From an uncultured Methylopila sp. (GTDB lineage: Bacteria > Pseudomonadota > Alphaproteobacteria > Rhizobiales > Methylopilaceae), in assembly GCA_902168115.1 (NCBI GenBank), contig CABHPB010000042.1, forward strand, positions 1 through 64,000: a DNA stretch of 64,000 bases. The letters are read 5' to 3'. The position numbers and the translations under genes are program-made. The notes beneath the pieces are model-generated. The model worked only from the letters and a program-made list of their open reading frames with translations. It was not told where the DNA came from and made no database searches. Numbering within the stretch: position 1 is the stretch's first letter; each line of letters opens with the position of its first letter. Below, in pieces: positions 43,142-52,045 of the stretch.

Positions 43142-44251
43142 TCAGCCGAATTTGTCGTAGCGGATCGCCGAACGTCCGACGCCGCCGATGATCAGCGACC
43201 GGATCGCGCCGTCCACCATCGGCGGCGGTCCGGCGATATAGGCCATGACGTTGTCGTAGGCCCCCGCCATCGCCTCGCCGGCGATCTCGTGCACGAAGCC
43301 GTGCGCCAGCTTCACGGTCGGAAAGTCGGGGTGATCGAGACGGCCTGCGTCTTCGTGCGACAGCGCGAGAGTGACCTCGACATTGCCGCCGCCGGCGTCG
43401 ATCGCTCGGGCGAAATCCTCGAGATAGAAGCCGTCCGCGAGAGTGCGGACCCCGAAGAACACCTTGGCCTTCCGGGTCTCGAAGTACCGCTCCCTCACGC
43501 CGCGGGACAGGATCGACATCATTCCGGCGATACCCGAACCGCCTGCGATCATGAGCAGGTCGTGGCCCTCGTCGGGATGGAACGTCGCCCGTCCGAGCGG
43601 CCCGAAGACCTTGACGTTCGCGCCGGAGGCGAGCGGACCATTGATCCAGTCGCCGAAGCCGCCGCCGGGCTTGCGCTTCACGACGAGCTCCAGCCGGTCG
43701 AGATCGCGGCCGTAGTTCACCATGGAGTAGGCTCGGCCGCCCTCGAGCCCCGGGGCCTCGATCACCACGAACTGGCCCGCGTCGAAGGTCATCGGCTCAG
43801 CCAGGACGATCTCGAAATGCACGACGTCCGAGGTGAGCTGCTGGAGGTTCCCGACCACGCCAGGCCTCGGCGCGGGAATCTGATGTCTGAGGGGACGTTC
43901 GGCGACGTCGGACGGCACACGCAGGACGCAATCGCCGAGCGCTCTCGCCTGGCACAGCAGAATGTCGCCCTTGTCGCGCTTGAGCTTGGCGGCGCCGGGC
44001 GCCTCTTCCCAGGCGACCTCGACGTCGCCGGACATCACGCGCGCACGGCAGGTGCCGCAGGTCCCGGTCGCGCATTCGTGCGGCAGGGTGAGGCCGTGAG
44101 CCAGACCGGCGTAAAGCAGCGTCTCGCTCGTCGCGCAATCGAAGCCGAATGTTCCCGAGCGAGTCTCGACAGTGATGGCGCAGCGGTCGGCGTCGACCCG
44201 CTCGATCGCCGCGACGTCAGCCCTTGCCAAAGAAGTCGTCGTCATCGTCAT
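43142..44251 (-). CDS. msmD: Methanesulfonate monooxygenase reductase component
   Basis: 369-residue NADH reductase with a plant-type 2Fe-2S domain at the N-terminus ([15 protein letters not shown], distal Cys in LLCQA), an FAD domain (RAYSMVNYG) and an NAD domain ([17 protein letters not shown]). Passes electrons to the Rieske ferredoxin MsmC. Its start (44251 or 44245) lies inside the end of msmC, about 35 bases of overlap, so the two are coupled. Last gene of msmABCD. Confidence 0.9.
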   Translation of the reverse strand: MTMTTTSLARADVAAIERVDADRCAITVETRSGTFGFDCATSETLLYAGLAHGLTLPHECATGTCGTCRARVMSGDVEVAWEEAPGAAKLKRDKGDILLCQARALGDCVLRVPSDVAERPLRHQIPAPRPGVVGNLQQLTSDVVHFEIVLAEPMTFDAGQFVVIEAPGLEGGRAYSMVNYGRDLDRLELVVKRKPGGGFGDWINGPLASGANVKVFGPLGRATFHPDEGHDLLMIAGGSGIAGMMSILSRGVRERYFETRKAKVFFGVRTLADGFYLEDFARAIDAGGGNVEVTLALSHEDAGRLDHPDFPTVKLAHGFVHEIAGEAMAGAYDNVMAYIAGPPPMVDGAIRSLIIGGVGRSAIRYDKFG

Positions 44252-44591
44252 CTTCCTCGTCAAAGTCGTAGGTCAGCTCCTGATCGACGAGGGCGAGCAG
44301 CCGGCCGTCCTCTTCCTTGAGGTCATAGGTCTTCAACGGCTTCTCGGTTTCGGCGCCGTCCATCTCGAGCGTAGCCAGGTTCCAGGCCCAGAGGTGCTTG
44401 GTGCAGGTCAGCACGCAGTTCGCGATGACGCCGGACTCGTCGAGCGGCTCTTCCATATGGGGGCAGATCGGCGGCATCGCCCGAAAGCCCGAGCCGTAGT
44501 TCGCCACGATGATGCGAACGCCTTTGGCGTCGACGAGCTTCAGGGTGTTGGGTGCGACCTCGGACGCGTCGCAGAGATAGGTCCAGCTCAT
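44217..44591 (-). CDS. msmC: Methanesulfonate monooxygenase Rieske ferredoxin
   Basis: 124-residue Rieske [2Fe-2S] ferredoxin: CPH at residue 43 and CTKH 17 residues later, the normal Rieske spacing. The C-terminal tail is strongly acidic (a run of Glu and Asp followed by FFGKG), unlike most relatives, and may help docking. Acts between MsmD and the MsmAB hydroxylase. Confidence 0.9.
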   Translation of the reverse strand: MSWTYLCDASEVAPNTLKLVDAKGVRIIVANYGSGFRAMPPICPHMEEPLDESGVIANCVLTCTKHLWAWNLATLEMDGAETEKPLKTYDLKEEDGRLLALVDQELTYDFDEEDDDDDDFFGKG

Positions 44592-44685
44592 TGGGCCAGG
44601 GCCTTTTCAAACCGTTGAGCGAAATCCGGCGGTGAACGGCGAGGCCGGCAGACCTCGCCGAACGCCGGCGGCGACGAAGCGCGGC

Positions 44686-45231
44686 TCAGATCGGCCAGTG
44701 CGAGCCCTTGTCGAGGCGGCGGTTCTCCAGACGCGCGATACGGCTGGTGAAGAGCGCGCGGCCGCCGACCATCTTGAACGTGTCGAAATACTTGCCGACG
44801 AGGAACAGCCGGCTCTCACCCGAGTCGATATGGCTATTCGTTCCGTCGAGCAGGTGCTGGAAGACGATGAAGGCGCTGACCGCCGACGCCGTCTCGCCGT
44901 TGTCCGAAACGTCGACCGTGTAGACCGACGTGTGGCGCGTGAGCGGCGAATGATCGGTGTTGTGCTTCGGAAGCAGCCTGATCAGGGCGTCCATGTCCTT
45001 CCGCGAGGCGTGCAGGTAGGTCATGTCGTAGTTGATTTCGGGGCTCCACGACTTGATGTCGTACGAGAAACTCTCGTCGCAGAGATCCAGCCATTCATTC
45101 CATTCCTGCGAGTCGAGCAGGATGGTCGCCCGGTAGATCGTGTCGCGGACGGCGTCCGCCACGTCGCGTGAAATGCTGGGGTCGAGGCCACCGCTCATCT
45201 TGGGAGCCGCGATTTCGGCCTGCGTGTCCAT
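44686..45231 (-). CDS. msmB: Methanesulfonate monooxygenase hydroxylase small subunit
   Basis: 181-residue beta subunit of a ring-hydroxylating-type oxygenase (cystatin-like fold). Motifs DTIYRATILLDSQEWNEWLDLCDESFSYDIKSWSPE and a C-terminal SRIARLENRRLDKGSHW are as in the SnoaL-like beta subunits, and the length matches published MsmB. Encoded between msmA and msmC. Confidence 0.9.
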   Translation of the reverse strand: MDTQAEIAAPKMSGGLDPSISRDVADAVRDTIYRATILLDSQEWNEWLDLCDESFSYDIKSWSPEINYDMTYLHASRKDMDALIRLLPKHNTDHSPLTRHTSVYTVDVSDNGETASAVSAFIVFQHLLDGTNSHIDSGESRLFLVGKYFDTFKMVGGRALFTSRIARLENRRLDKGSHWPI

Positions 45232-45341
45232 GGTTCGTGCTCTTTCTGGCGAATGTACAGGAGCCGCCGCGTGTCGCAGGCAGGCTCGGGCGTGGCGGAA
45301 GGCGCGGCGGACTCAAGGGCCCGCCGCGGCATCATCCGTCG

Positions 45342-46589
45342 TTACTCGGCCGCGACCGCGGCGGGCTCCGTGAACGGAGCTTCCGGGTCGCTGGGCAGGC
45401 GGTTCATCCACTTGCCCCACTCGGCGTAGTAGTGGCGCATCCCGTTTTCGTCGTGGATCGTCTGGTTCTCCTGACGCCCGTGCAGGACGCGGCGGGACTC
45501 CGAGCCCGGACGCATCGTGGTGCCCTGGCCCTGCACGCCGATGAGATCTTCGTGAAGGTTGCGGCCGAACGGCCCCCAGATCGAGTTGTGGTGGTTGATC
45601 CGGGTCTGGCGCTCCTCCGGCGTGTCGCGCTTCAGCCCCAGGCCGCGGAACTCGATCATCACCTTGTCGGGACCGAGCGGCGTGACGACGTCGCAGCGGA
45701 GCGCCGAGCCGCGCAGGTTGAAGTTCATGCCGGGGAACAGGTCGATCATGTACCACTGGTTCGGCGGCAGATGCGGGAACGACAGGCCAGCGCGGCTCTC
45801 GAAGCCCTCGTATTGGTCGTAGTTCACCTCGAAGGTGCCGACGACGATGTGGCCGTGCTCGAAGGACTCGTTCTTGCGGGCGAAGTAGGCGTCGTTAAAG
45901 CCGGTCACGCGGTTATGATAGTGCATGAAGTCGTGATAGAATTCGCAGTTGGTGTCGTGCCACAGCTTGTAGTTCGTGTTCACGATCGCCTTGTGATAGT
46001 GGAAGACTTCCATCGGCTCGGCGTCGAGCGTCTTGCGCAGGCATTCGAAGGGCTTTCCGGCCCATTCCTCGAGGTCGACCGGATTGTCGTTCAGGTTGAC
46101 CCAGACGAAGCCGCCGAACTTCACCTCGCAGCGCAGGCGACGCAGGCCGACGTTCTCCTTCGGGAGCCGGTCCTGATAGCCTTCCTTCTCGCGGCTGATG
46201 TAGACGCAGTTCCCCTTCATATCGAACTGCCAGGCGTGGAACATGCAGGTCATCCGCTTGGGATTTCCCGAGGGCTGGCCTTCATAGAAGCTGCCGGACG
46301 GACGGCGCTCGATGAGCATGCCGCGGTGGGGGCAGACGTTCAGGAAGGCGCGGACCTCGTTGTCCGGGCCGCGGCAGACGATGACCGGCTCGTTCGCGAT
46401 CGACGTCGTGCGGAAGTCATAGGCCTTGGGCAGCTCGGACTCGTGGCACACGGGAATCCAGGCGCTCTTGAAGATCTTTTCGAGCTCCTCGTCGAAGATC
46501 GCCTGATCCGTATAGACGCGGCTGTCGATCCATTCCCCGTCCTTGAGGTTAGGGGCGGCCATCCACTGTTTATGGTTCCTGGCGGGCAT
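45342..46589 (-). CDS. msmA: Methanesulfonate monooxygenase hydroxylase large subunit
   Basis: 415-residue catalytic subunit cleaving methanesulfonate to formaldehyde and sulfite. The Rieske motif is C86-x-H88, 26 residues, then C115-x2-H118. A 26-residue spacing is the known diagnostic of MsmA; ordinary ring hydroxylases have about 17. The mononuclear iron site is around NCEFYHDFMHYH (His219 and His223 likely ligands). The frame is open upstream, but MPARNHKQW at 46589 fits the family. First gene of msmABCD, divergent from the importer. Confidence 0.94.
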   Translation of the reverse strand: MPARNHKQWMAAPNLKDGEWIDSRVYTDQAIFDEELEKIFKSAWIPVCHESELPKAYDFRTTSIANEPVIVCRGPDNEVRAFLNVCPHRGMLIERRPSGSFYEGQPSGNPKRMTCMFHAWQFDMKGNCVYISREKEGYQDRLPKENVGLRRLRCEVKFGGFVWVNLNDNPVDLEEWAGKPFECLRKTLDAEPMEVFHYHKAIVNTNYKLWHDTNCEFYHDFMHYHNRVTGFNDAYFARKNESFEHGHIVVGTFEVNYDQYEGFESRAGLSFPHLPPNQWYMIDLFPGMNFNLRGSALRCDVVTPLGPDKVMIEFRGLGLKRDTPEERQTRINHHNSIWGPFGRNLHEDLIGVQGQGTTMRPGSESRRVLHGRQENQTIHDENGMRHYYAEWGKWMNRLPSDPEAPFTEPAAVAAE

Positions 46590-46994
46590 GTTGCGCTTCC
46601 TCGTTGCTTTTATCGTGCGCGGGCCCAGAAGGGCCACACAAACGGGCGCGGCTTACGCCGTCCCGAAGAGCTGCCCTCGACGTTCACTCGGGGATTACGA
46701 TTGGCCAAATGAAAGGTTTTTATATTTTGATAGGCAGCGGCATAGCATCCGCCCCCTTCTCCGGCCCTCCCGATCGCCCCAGCTGACCGTGGCCCGGGTC
46801 AATCGCTTGGCGGTATCGATAGGGTGCCGCTATGGCTCCATTTGAAGGAACAATTTTACACCACGACGTTTGCGGCGTGCGATCGCTAGGGGCAGCTTCG
46901 AGCTTTGCCCCTAAGAAACACGACCCGTCGTCGTCTACCGCCCAGTAGAGGCAGGATACGTCAGAGCGAGGTCGGTAAGTTCCTGGGAGGGAAC
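46590..46994. promoter_or_regulatory. Divergent msmA/msmE promoter region
   Basis: 405 bases without a gene, AT-rich around 46700-46740. The clearest signal is the inverted repeat at 46887-46913. No -10/-35 pair could be fixed with confidence for either direction. Confidence 0.5.
46887..46913. promoter_or_regulatory. Inverted repeat in the msm divergent promoter
   Basis: Perfect eight-base arms TAGGGGCA and TGCCCCTA separated by 11 bases, 82 bases before the binding-protein start. Possible operator; there is no T-tract for a terminator. Confidence 0.55.
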
Positions 46995-48131
46995 ATGGCC
47001 CGCTTGAGCGCTATAACGTTTGCGGCCGCTGGCATTTTGGCGGCGTCGGCGATTCCGACGACCGTCAAAGCCGAGGTCAACTTCGGAAAACAGGGCGAAA
47101 AGGTCGACCTCGTAGTCGGCTATCAGCCCTACTACACCGCGTCCTGGTCGGGCGTGGTGAACAACGGCAAGGGCTTCTGGAAGAAGCACCTGCCGGAAGG
47201 CTCCACGGCCTCGTTCCAGATCGGTCTGCAGGGCGCCGTCATCGTCAACGCCATGACGGGCGAGAAGCAGCACATCGGCTACGCCGGCGACATGCCGTCC
47301 ATCGCCGCGACCTTCCGCAATCTGCGCGATCGCGGCGGCACGGACATCCGGATCGTCGCCTCGATCGGCCTGTCGCAGCAGCAGTGCAACATCTTCATGG
47401 TCAAGAACGACGCGCCGGAGTTCAAGAACGGCGAGGAGGCCGTGAAATGGATGGCCGGCAAGCAGACCTCCGCCCCCCAGGGCGCCTGCTCCGACCGGTT
47501 CGCACGCGAGGCCTTCGGTAAACTGGGTGTGAAGCCCGCCTCCTACCTGAACCAGAACGTCGAGGTCATCACGACCAACTTCCGCGCCGGCAAGCTCGAC
47601 GCCGCGACCGTGTGGGAGCCGACCGCCTCCAAGATCGAGGCGACCGGCATCGCCAAGCGCGTCGCCACCGGCCGCGACTTCAACGCCGACGACGGCGGGT
47701 TCCTGCTGATGCTGAACGACCTCATCAAGCAGCGGCCGGACGTCGTGAAGGCCTGGCTCCAGTCAGAAGTCGACTCGCAGCTTTTCATGGCGGACATGGC
47801 GAACGCGGACGAGGTCGCCCGGCTCGCCGAGGCGCAGACCGAGCGAATGGACCGCAAGGTTCTCTGGAGCGCGCTCTACGGCGCGATGAACGAGAAGGAC
47901 GTCGGCTCGGTGAAGCTCGAGTTCGACTTCGTCGTGACCGACCGCGTCCGCAAGCTGCTGGACGATGCGACCGCCTTCCTCAACACCATGCCCGCCAAGC
48001 CCGCGGCCGAGCCGAAGATCCGGCCGGAAGGCGTGGACGACTCGATCGCCAAACAGGTCATGGCCGAGCGCGGTCTGAAGAGCCCGATCGGCGTGATCAA
48101 GGCGCATTCGGCGACCGAAGCCAAGAACTGA
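46995..48131 (+). CDS. msmE: ABC transporter substrate-binding protein for methanesulfonate (NitT/TauT family)
   Basis: 378-residue periplasmic binding protein. GGGAGG lies 4 bases before the ATG. Sec signal at residues 1-24 (cleavage near VKA/EV). The mature protein has the type II fold of nitrate/sulfonate/taurine binders (KVDLVVGYQPYYTASWSGVVNNGKGFW; NFRAGKLDAATVWEPTASKIE). Divergent from msmA, so uptake and first oxidation share a control region. Confidence 0.85.
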   Translation: MARLSAITFAAAGILAASAIPTTVKAEVNFGKQGEKVDLVVGYQPYYTASWSGVVNNGKGFWKKHLPEGSTASFQIGLQGAVIVNAMTGEKQHIGYAGDMPSIAATFRNLRDRGGTDIRIVASIGLSQQQCNIFMVKNDAPEFKNGEEAVKWMAGKQTSAPQGACSDRFAREAFGKLGVKPASYLNQNVEVITTNFRAGKLDAATVWEPTASKIEATGIAKRVATGRDFNADDGGFLLMLNDLIKQRPDVVKAWLQSEVDSQLFMADMANADEVARLAEAQTERMDRKVLWSALYGAMNEKDVGSVKLEFDFVVTDRVRKLLDDATAFLNTMPAKPAAEPKIRPEGVDDSIAKQVMAERGLKSPIGVIKAHSATEAKN

Positions 48132-48204
48132 TCGTGCGGCCGCGCGGCCGCACGCAGCCGCCGCGCGGCCCCGATCCGCGACCAAATTCATGAAGGATCG
48201 ACCG

Positions 48205-49104
48205 ATGAGCGCGATCGCGCACGAGTCCTACGCCGCCGATACAAGACCCGCGGGCAGCCGTCAGCCGACTGGTTTCGGAATGGTGCTTTACAGGGCGAAG
48301 AAGAGCTTCGGCTCGCCTACCCCCTACCTGATGATGTTCGGCATCGGCCTGTGGCTGTTCGCCTACTGGCTGCTGTGCGAGGCGCTTTCGCTGCCCCGGT
48401 TCGAGAAGATTCCCGGCCCCATCACCATCCTCACGGACTGGCTGTCGGCGTCTCCGAACCAAGGAACGTCCATCTACACGCCGGACTACTACCAGCACAT
48501 CTATGTGAGCTGCCGGCGCATCCTGGTCGCCTTCCTGCTGGCCACTGCGCTCGGCGTGCCGCTCGGCCTGCTGATGGGCTGGTCGCGAAAGGTGAAGGAG
48601 TACACCTTCCCGCTGTTCGAGACCTTGCGCCCGATCCCGATCATGGCATGGGTGCCGCTCGCGATCCTGATGTTCGCGGGCTACGAGACCCCGGTCATCT
48701 TCCTCGCGACGCTCGCCTCGTTCTTCGCCACCACGCTCAACACGATGCTCGGCGTTCAGTCGATCGACGAGAGCTATTTCCGCGCCGCCGGCTGCCTCGG
48801 TTCACGCAAGCGGGACGTGTTCTGGCACGTCGTGGTGCCCGGCGCGATGCCATACATCTTCACGGGCCTCCAGATCTCCATCGGCGTCGCCTGGTTCTCC
48901 CTGGTCGCGGCCGAGATGGTCTCGGGCGACTACGGCCTCGGCTATCTGATCCTCTCCTCCTACGTGAACAGCGTCACCGTCCCGATGGTCATCGGCATGC
49001 TCACGCTCGGTTTCGTCGGATGGTTCTCGTCGGCGATCGTCCGCTTCATCGGCGACCGCCTGATGCAGTGGCACGTCAAAGCGCTCGCGATGCAGGGCCG
49101 GTGA
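48205..49104 (+). CDS. ABC transporter permease (SsuC/TauC-like), first of two
   Basis: 299 residues with six helices. The ATG at 48205 is preceded by AAGGA; an earlier ATG is at 48190. Coupling motif AAGCLGSRKRDVFWHVVVPGAMPYIFTGLQISIG near residue 200 is the EAA loop. The downstream ATPase lies 12 bases on. Confidence 0.88.
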   Translation: MSAIAHESYAADTRPAGSRQPTGFGMVLYRAKKSFGSPTPYLMMFGIGLWLFAYWLLCEALSLPRFEKIPGPITILTDWLSASPNQGTSIYTPDYYQHIYVSCRRILVAFLLATALGVPLGLLMGWSRKVKEYTFPLFETLRPIPIMAWVPLAILMFAGYETPVIFLATLASFFATTLNTMLGVQSIDESYFRAAGCLGSRKRDVFWHVVVPGAMPYIFTGLQISIGVAWFSLVAAEMVSGDYGLGYLILSSYVNSVTVPMVIGMLTLGFVGWFSSAIVRFIGDRLMQWHVKALAMQGR

Positions 49105-49116
49105 GGAGAAACGATA

Positions 49117-49974
49117 ATGAGACCCCAAGATTTCTCGTCCGGCGCAGTCGCCACCAAGGGCGCGATCAGCATCCGCAACGTCACCAAGATCTATGACCCC
49201 GACGGAGCGCAGGTCATGGCCGTCGACAACTGCTCGATGGACATCGCGCCCGGCGAAGTCTGCATGATCGTGGGCCCGTCGGGTTGCGGAAAGACGACCC
49301 TGCTCAACGCGATCGCGGGTTTCCACTCGATCACCGAGGGCGAGATCATCCTCGACGGCGTGACGCTCTGCAGCCCCAAGCAGCCTCTGGCCGGCCAGAG
49401 CGCGGACCGGATCGTGGTGTTCCAGAACGGCGCGCTGTTCCCCTGGAAGACGCTCGCCGAGAACGTCGCCTACGGGCCGATGGTCCAGCGCCGCTGGCCC
49501 AAGGCGGAATGCCTGGAGCGGGCCCGGACCGCCCTGAAGGAAGCGGGCCTCGGAGCCGTCGTGGACAAGTATCCGGGCGAGGTGTCGTCCGGCATGGCCC
49601 GGCGCGCCGAGATCGTCCGGGCGCTCATCAACGACCCGAAGGTCCTGCTGCTCGACGAACCCTACCGGGCCATGGACGCGCTGACCAAGCAGATCATGCA
49701 TGAAGCGCTGCTCGAGATGTACGATCGGACCAAGGTCACGATCTACTTCATCACGCATGATCTCGAAGAGGCGATCTTCCTCGGGGACAAAGTCTACGTG
49801 ATGACGACGCGGCCCTGCCGCGTGAAGAAAGTCATCGACATCAACCTGCCGCGGCCGCGCGACTACACGACGCTCACGACCGAGGCTTTCCGTCTGCTCG
49901 TCAAGGAGGCGGACGAAGCCGTGCACGAGGAGGCCCTCAAGGCCTTCAAGGCCGGCGAGCGCGAGATGGCCTAG
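49117..49974 (+). CDS. ABC transporter ATP-binding protein with altered signature motif
   Basis: 285-residue NitT/TauT-type ATPase. Walker A GPSGCGKTT and Walker B VLLLDEPYRAMD are normal, as is the His-switch ITHDLEEA. The signature, LSGGM in close relatives, reads VSSGM (within EVSSGMARRAEIVRAL): the first Gly is replaced by Ser. This can weaken ATP hydrolysis at one site. A second ATPase with a normal signature follows, so the pair may be an asymmetric heterodimer. Confidence 0.9.
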   Translation: MRPQDFSSGAVATKGAISIRNVTKIYDPDGAQVMAVDNCSMDIAPGEVCMIVGPSGCGKTTLLNAIAGFHSITEGEIILDGVTLCSPKQPLAGQSADRIVVFQNGALFPWKTLAENVAYGPMVQRRWPKAECLERARTALKEAGLGAVVDKYPGEVSSGMARRAEIVRALINDPKVLLLDEPYRAMDALTKQIMHEALLEMYDRTKVTIYFITHDLEEAIFLGDKVYVMTTRPCRVKKVIDINLPRPRDYTTLTTEAFRLLVKEADEAVHEEALKAFKAGEREMA

Positions 49975-50024
49975 CCGAGCGCATCTCGACAGGCCGCCTT
50001 TCAAAGCCATCGCAGGATTGAGAC

Positions 50025-50891
50025 ATGAGCGCCGTGACGATTGATCAACCTCAGACCCCGCCCTCCAAAACGTTTCGCCGGCGGTCGAAATTCGAAAGAG
50101 CCATCTCGAGCCTCGGCTTCTGGCGCGGTCTGGCGGGGATCCTGGTGTTTCTCGTTCTTTGGGAAGCAGCCGCTTACCTGAAGGCCACCCTCGATTTCAC
50201 GATCCCCTTCTTCGGCAAGCTGCCGGCTCCGACGCTCGTCGCGGCCGCGGCCGCGGAAGTCGTCGTTCAGCCCGGATACTGGTGGAGCTGGGTCGAAAGC
50301 TTCAAGCGGGTTCTGGGCGGCTTCATCATCGCCATGATCCTCGGCATACCCTTCGGGCTGGCGCTCGCGGTCAACAAGTACTTCCGCGACGTGTTCTTCC
50401 CGCCCTTCGAAATCCTGCGGCCGATTCCGCCTCTCGCCTGGGTCCCGGCGTCGCTGATCTTCTGGCCGACCAACGAGATGTCGATCATCTTCGTGACCTT
50501 CCTCGGCGCGTTCTTCACCATCGTCATCAACGTGCTCGGCGGCGCGCGCACGATCGACGTTCGCTATCTGCGGGCGGCGCAGTCGATGGGCGCCAACCAG
50601 TGGCACCTGTTCTCGCGCATCATCCTGCCCGGGACGCTGCCCTCCATCTTCACCGGCGCGGCCGTGGGCATGGGCATCACCTGGAACGTGGTTCTCGCGG
50701 CCGAGATGGTGTCGGGCGGCGGCAGCCAGGCCGGCGGCGGCCTCGGGTTCTTCATCTGGAGCTCGTACATGGGCGGCTCCATGGAACACATCATCGTTGG
50801 AATGATCTCGATCGGGATCGCCGGCTATCTGTCGAGCGCCCTCATCCGCTGGCTCGGCGAGCGGACGATGCCCTGGCAGCGCGCGTTCTGA
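50025..50891 (+). CDS. ABC transporter permease (SsuC/TauC-like), second of two
   Basis: 288 residues with six helices; EAA loop RAAQSMGANQWHLFSRIILPGTLPSIFTGAAVGMG. The homologue at 48205 shares overall length and loop position but is clearly divergent, so two distinct permeases rather than a recent copy. Pairs with the ATPase at 50920. Confidence 0.9.
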   Translation: MSAVTIDQPQTPPSKTFRRRSKFERAISSLGFWRGLAGILVFLVLWEAAAYLKATLDFTIPFFGKLPAPTLVAAAAAEVVVQPGYWWSWVESFKRVLGGFIIAMILGIPFGLALAVNKYFRDVFFPPFEILRPIPPLAWVPASLIFWPTNEMSIIFVTFLGAFFTIVINVLGGARTIDVRYLRAAQSMGANQWHLFSRIILPGTLPSIFTGAAVGMGITWNVVLAAEMVSGGGSQAGGGLGFFIWSSYMGGSMEHIIVGMISIGIAGYLSSALIRWLGERTMPWQRAF

Positions 50892-50919
50892 TCGATCCCT
50901 CGAGACAGGAGCAGGAACA

Positions 50920-51792
50920 ATGACGATTGGCGCAGTCCCGTCCTCGGTGGATCATGCGACCGGCAAGAGCCGGATCGAGCTCAAGAACGTTTCTCGCGGC
51001 TTTGGCGAGGAATGGGCGCGGGAAGAGGTCGTTCAGAACCTCTCCTTCGAAATCAAGCCTGGCGACCTGACGTGCATCGTCGGGCCGTCGGGCTGTGGAA
51101 AGTCGACCATCGTCAATCTCGTCGCCGGCTACGACGCGCCGGAGTCGGGGGAGATCCTGCTCAACGGTCAGAAGATCACCGGTCCCGGCAAGGACCGCAT
51201 GGTGGTCTTCCAGGAGACCGCCCTGATGCCGTGGCAGACGACGTTCGACAACGTCGCGTTCGGGCCGAAGCTGCGCGGCGACGGCGCGCGTGCGGATATC
51301 GACCGCGAGGCGCACCGGCTGCTCGAGAAGGTCGGGCTCGGCGACTTCAAGAGAAAGTTCCCGTCCCAGCTGTCAGGCGGCATGCAGCGGCGCGCCGAGC
51401 TTGCTCGCGCGCTGATCAACAAGCCGCTCCTTCTCATCATGGACGAGCCCTTCCGAGGGCTCGACGCGATGTCGCGCCCGCTGATGCAGGAGTTCTTCCT
51501 TCGGCTGTTCGAGGAGAACCGCCGGACGAACCTCTTCGTCACGTCGGAAATCGAGGAGGCCATCTTCCTCGCGGATCGGCTCGTGATCCTCTCGAACCGC
51601 CCGGCGCAGGTCCGGGCCATCATAGAGATCCCCCTGCCCCGGCCGCGCGAGTTTCACATGATGAACTCGCCGGAGGTGTTCGAGATCAAGCGTGAGGCGC
51701 TGGCGATCCTGCACGACGAAGCGATGAAGAGCTTCGGAGGCTCTGTCGGCGCCGGGGCGCGCCAGATGGACGTGATGGAGGCGCGCCCCTAG
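50920..51792 (+). CDS. ABC transporter ATP-binding protein, second of the msm importer
   Basis: 290-residue ATPase with intact Walker A GPSGCGKST, signature LSGGMQRRAELARAL and Walker B LLIMDEPFRGLD. The His-switch position reads TSEIEEA instead of the usual THDxxEA: the catalytic switch His is replaced by Ser. Thus each of the two ATPases has a different defect (signature in one, switch His in the other), which would make one competent and one impaired ATP site in a heterodimer. Confidence 0.9.
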   Translation: MTIGAVPSSVDHATGKSRIELKNVSRGFGEEWAREEVVQNLSFEIKPGDLTCIVGPSGCGKSTIVNLVAGYDAPESGEILLNGQKITGPGKDRMVVFQETALMPWQTTFDNVAFGPKLRGDGARADIDREAHRLLEKVGLGDFKRKFPSQLSGGMQRRAELARALINKPLLLIMDEPFRGLDAMSRPLMQEFFLRLFEENRRTNLFVTSEIEEAIFLADRLVILSNRPAQVRAIIEIPLPRPREFHMMNSPEVFEIKREALAILHDEAMKSFGGSVGAGARQMDVMEARP

Positions 51793-51804
51793 CGTCGGCG
51801 TCGC

Positions 51805-52014
51805 ATGATCATGCTGCTCGAACGGATTCTGACGCGGGAAGCCATCATTGCGACCGCGGTCGCGGGGGCCATCCTCGCGACCGCGGCGGGCTTTCGCGCC
51901 GTTCGGGAAAGACTCGGCGACGGAGCAAGCCTCGCCCTGTCCAGAACCGGCTATGCGTTGACCGGCGTGAGCATGCTCCTGATGATCGCCGCCGGTTTCC
52001 TGTCCGGTCGTTGA
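51805..52014 (+). CDS. Small membrane protein, 69 residues, unknown
   Basis: Two hydrophobic helices (residues 13-28 and 48-65) around a charged loop FRAVRERLGDGAS. Lies 12 bases after the importer ATPase and 31 bases before the Gld-like ATPase, in the same direction, so probably cotranscribed. No family recognised. Confidence 0.6.
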   Translation: MIMLLERILTREAIIATAVAGAILATAAGFRAVRERLGDGASLALSRTGYALTGVSMLLMIAAGFLSGR

Positions 52015-52045
52015 CGATGGCCCTGTCTGAACGCGGTGCGGCGGT

